Assembly: GCF_021491375.1 (NCBI RefSeq)
Contig: NZ_JAKEVY010000001.1
Span: 1,195,001 to 1,259,000 of the forward strand
DNA from: Flavihumibacter fluminis
Lineage (GTDB): Bacteria; Bacteroidota; Bacteroidia; Chitinophagales; Chitinophagaceae
Direction of reading: 5' to 3'
Length of the DNA: 64,000 nt
Notes under the pieces: generated by a model
Seen by the model: only the letters and a program-made list of their open reading frames with translations
What the model was told of the DNA's origin: nothing
Databases searched by the model: none
Program-made: the position numbers and the translations under genes
Shown: one piece after another, positions 63,342 through 64,000 of the stretch
Numbering within the stretch: position 1 is the stretch's first letter
How the letters are laid out: every line of letters starts with the position of its first letter

Positions 63342-64000
63342 ATGAAACAGCATTTACCCCTATTCCTGCGTAAATGTGCCTTATCTCTTGTTGCTCTTGT
63401 AACTACGCAGGCAAGTTTTGCACAACTCGGAATCTTCAACGAGTTCGAGGCAGGCATAACAATTGGACCCTCCAACTTCCTGGGCGACCTGGGAGGAAAC
63501 AGCGGAAAAGGAACTACTTTTCTAAAAGACAATAACTTTTCACAAACCCGTTTTTTTGTTGGTGCACATATAACTGCGTACCAGTCTCCATTACTTGGAC
63601 TGAGACTGGCCGCAAACTATGGTACCATTGCAGGAGACGATGCCGCAATTAAAGGACAGGGGGGCTGGGAAGAAGCCCGCCGTTTTCGCAATACTGATTT
63701 TCGTTCAAGGGTTTTGGAAGGTATGTTGGTAGCAGAAGTTTATCCAACTGTATTATTCGAATGGGATCCGGAAGACCTGTATCGAAAATTTCGCCCCTAT
63801 GGCGTAATCGGTGTGGGTGTGTTTAATTATAACCCCCAGGGTACAGACCCCCTTACCGGTGAATATGTAAACCTGAAACCACTGAGCACAGAAGGGCAGG
63901 GATTTGCCGAGCATCCTGATCGTAAGCCTTACAAATTAACCCAGCTCAATATCCCGATGGGATTAGGTGTAAAGTATTTCCTGAGTGATAAAACAAGTCT
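63342..64000 (+). CDS. Outer-membrane beta-barrel protein (DUF6089/PorG-like), 5' part only
   Basis: An open frame of 219 codons runs from ATG 63342 to the window edge with no stop. After a signal peptide (CALSLVALVTTQASFAQ) it has the Bacteroidota barrel start FNEFEAGITIGPSNFLGDLG, then amphipathic strands TRFFVGAHITAYQSPLLGLR and RPYGVIGVGVFNYNPQG. The DGG/GPSNFLGDLGG motif matches DUF6089/PorG-like barrels known from type IX secretion and related envelope systems, though the assignment is by eye. The gap before it (63224-63341) has a TAGTTTTA element near 63233 and nothing else clear. Confidence 0.85.
   Translation, partial: MKQHLPLFLRKCALSLVALVTTQASFAQLGIFNEFEAGITIGPSNFLGDLGGNSGKGTTFLKDNNFSQTRFFVGAHITAYQSPLLGLRLAANYGTIAGDDAAIKGQGGWEEARRFRNTDFRSRVLEGMLVAEVYPTVLFEWDPEDLYRKFRPYGVIGVGVFNYNPQGTDPLTGEYVNLKPLSTEGQGFAEHPDRKPYKLTQLNIPMGLGVKYFLSDKTS

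Overview
The window is a 64 kb piece of a chromosome from a member of the Bacteroidota, most likely the Chitinophagales/Chitinophagaceae (inference from gene content, not a database match). Four signs point there. Promoter boxes are of the TAnnTTTG type, two of them with a TTTG box exactly 19 nt upstream. No Shine-Dalgarno is visible before the starts inspected. SecA is about 1,100 residues with a C-terminal Cys-Pro-Cys zinc motif. There are many exported proteins, lipoproteins, LytTR and M1/M28 peptidase genes of Bacteroidota style. I see no phage, transposase, integrase, CRISPR array or rRNA; this is core chromosome with one tRNA gene, tRNA-Glu(TTC).

Layout. 1-3.4 kb: 5' end of truA, an exported protein of unknown function and an M1 aminopeptidase. 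3.4-4.1 kb: the only long gene-free stretch, bounded by two related terminators and holding five copies of a 9-mer. 4.1-9.7 kb (minus strand): a LemA-TPM-TPM operon, pgk, gap, tRNA-Glu (plus strand) and an Old Yellow Enzyme. 9.7-13 kb: a divergent phosphorelay (hybrid histidine kinase / HPt + LytTR regulator). 13.2-15.9 kb: methionine genes (metX divergent from an OsmC-like gene and metZ). 15.9-22.5 kb (minus): beta-CASP hydrolase, hotdog protein, two Tat-type ferritin-like proteins, lysA, scpB, atpG. 22.7-38.5 kb: secA, a DUF1080 lipoprotein, an acyltransferase-like membrane protein, a lipoprotein, two amidohydrolase-fold proteins, deoC, a SPOR protein, an M20 hydrolase and a four-gene ABC/GntR operon. 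38.5-51.3 kb (plus): malic enzyme, MlaE/MlaF-type transporter, sucD, a very large alpha-2-macroglobulin, an FAD oxidoreductase. 51.2-54.2 kb: MOSC protein, SelT/W-like protein, two MtfA-like peptidases. 54.3-64 kb (plus): aspS, a membrane protein, the ATP-grasp / alpha-E / transglutaminase trio, rarA, an M28 peptidase, an ElaA-type acetyltransferase and the start of an outer-membrane barrel protein cut by the window edge.

The genes left of about 22 kb lie mostly on the minus strand and those to the right mostly on the plus strand. Near the switch, between atpG and scpB, two DnaA-box-like sequences face each other one base apart. This is the most intriguing chromosome-scale signal. At the operon scale the clearest regulatory find is a complete TTTG-N19-TACATTTG promoter with a perfect inverted repeat immediately downstream, in front of the ABC/GntR operon. 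I did not find a clearly novel defence or mobile system. The less-understood systems present are the ATP-grasp/alpha-E/transglutaminase cluster, the amidohydrolase pair with lost metal ligands, and the exported alpha-2-macroglobulin coupled to an oxidoreductase.
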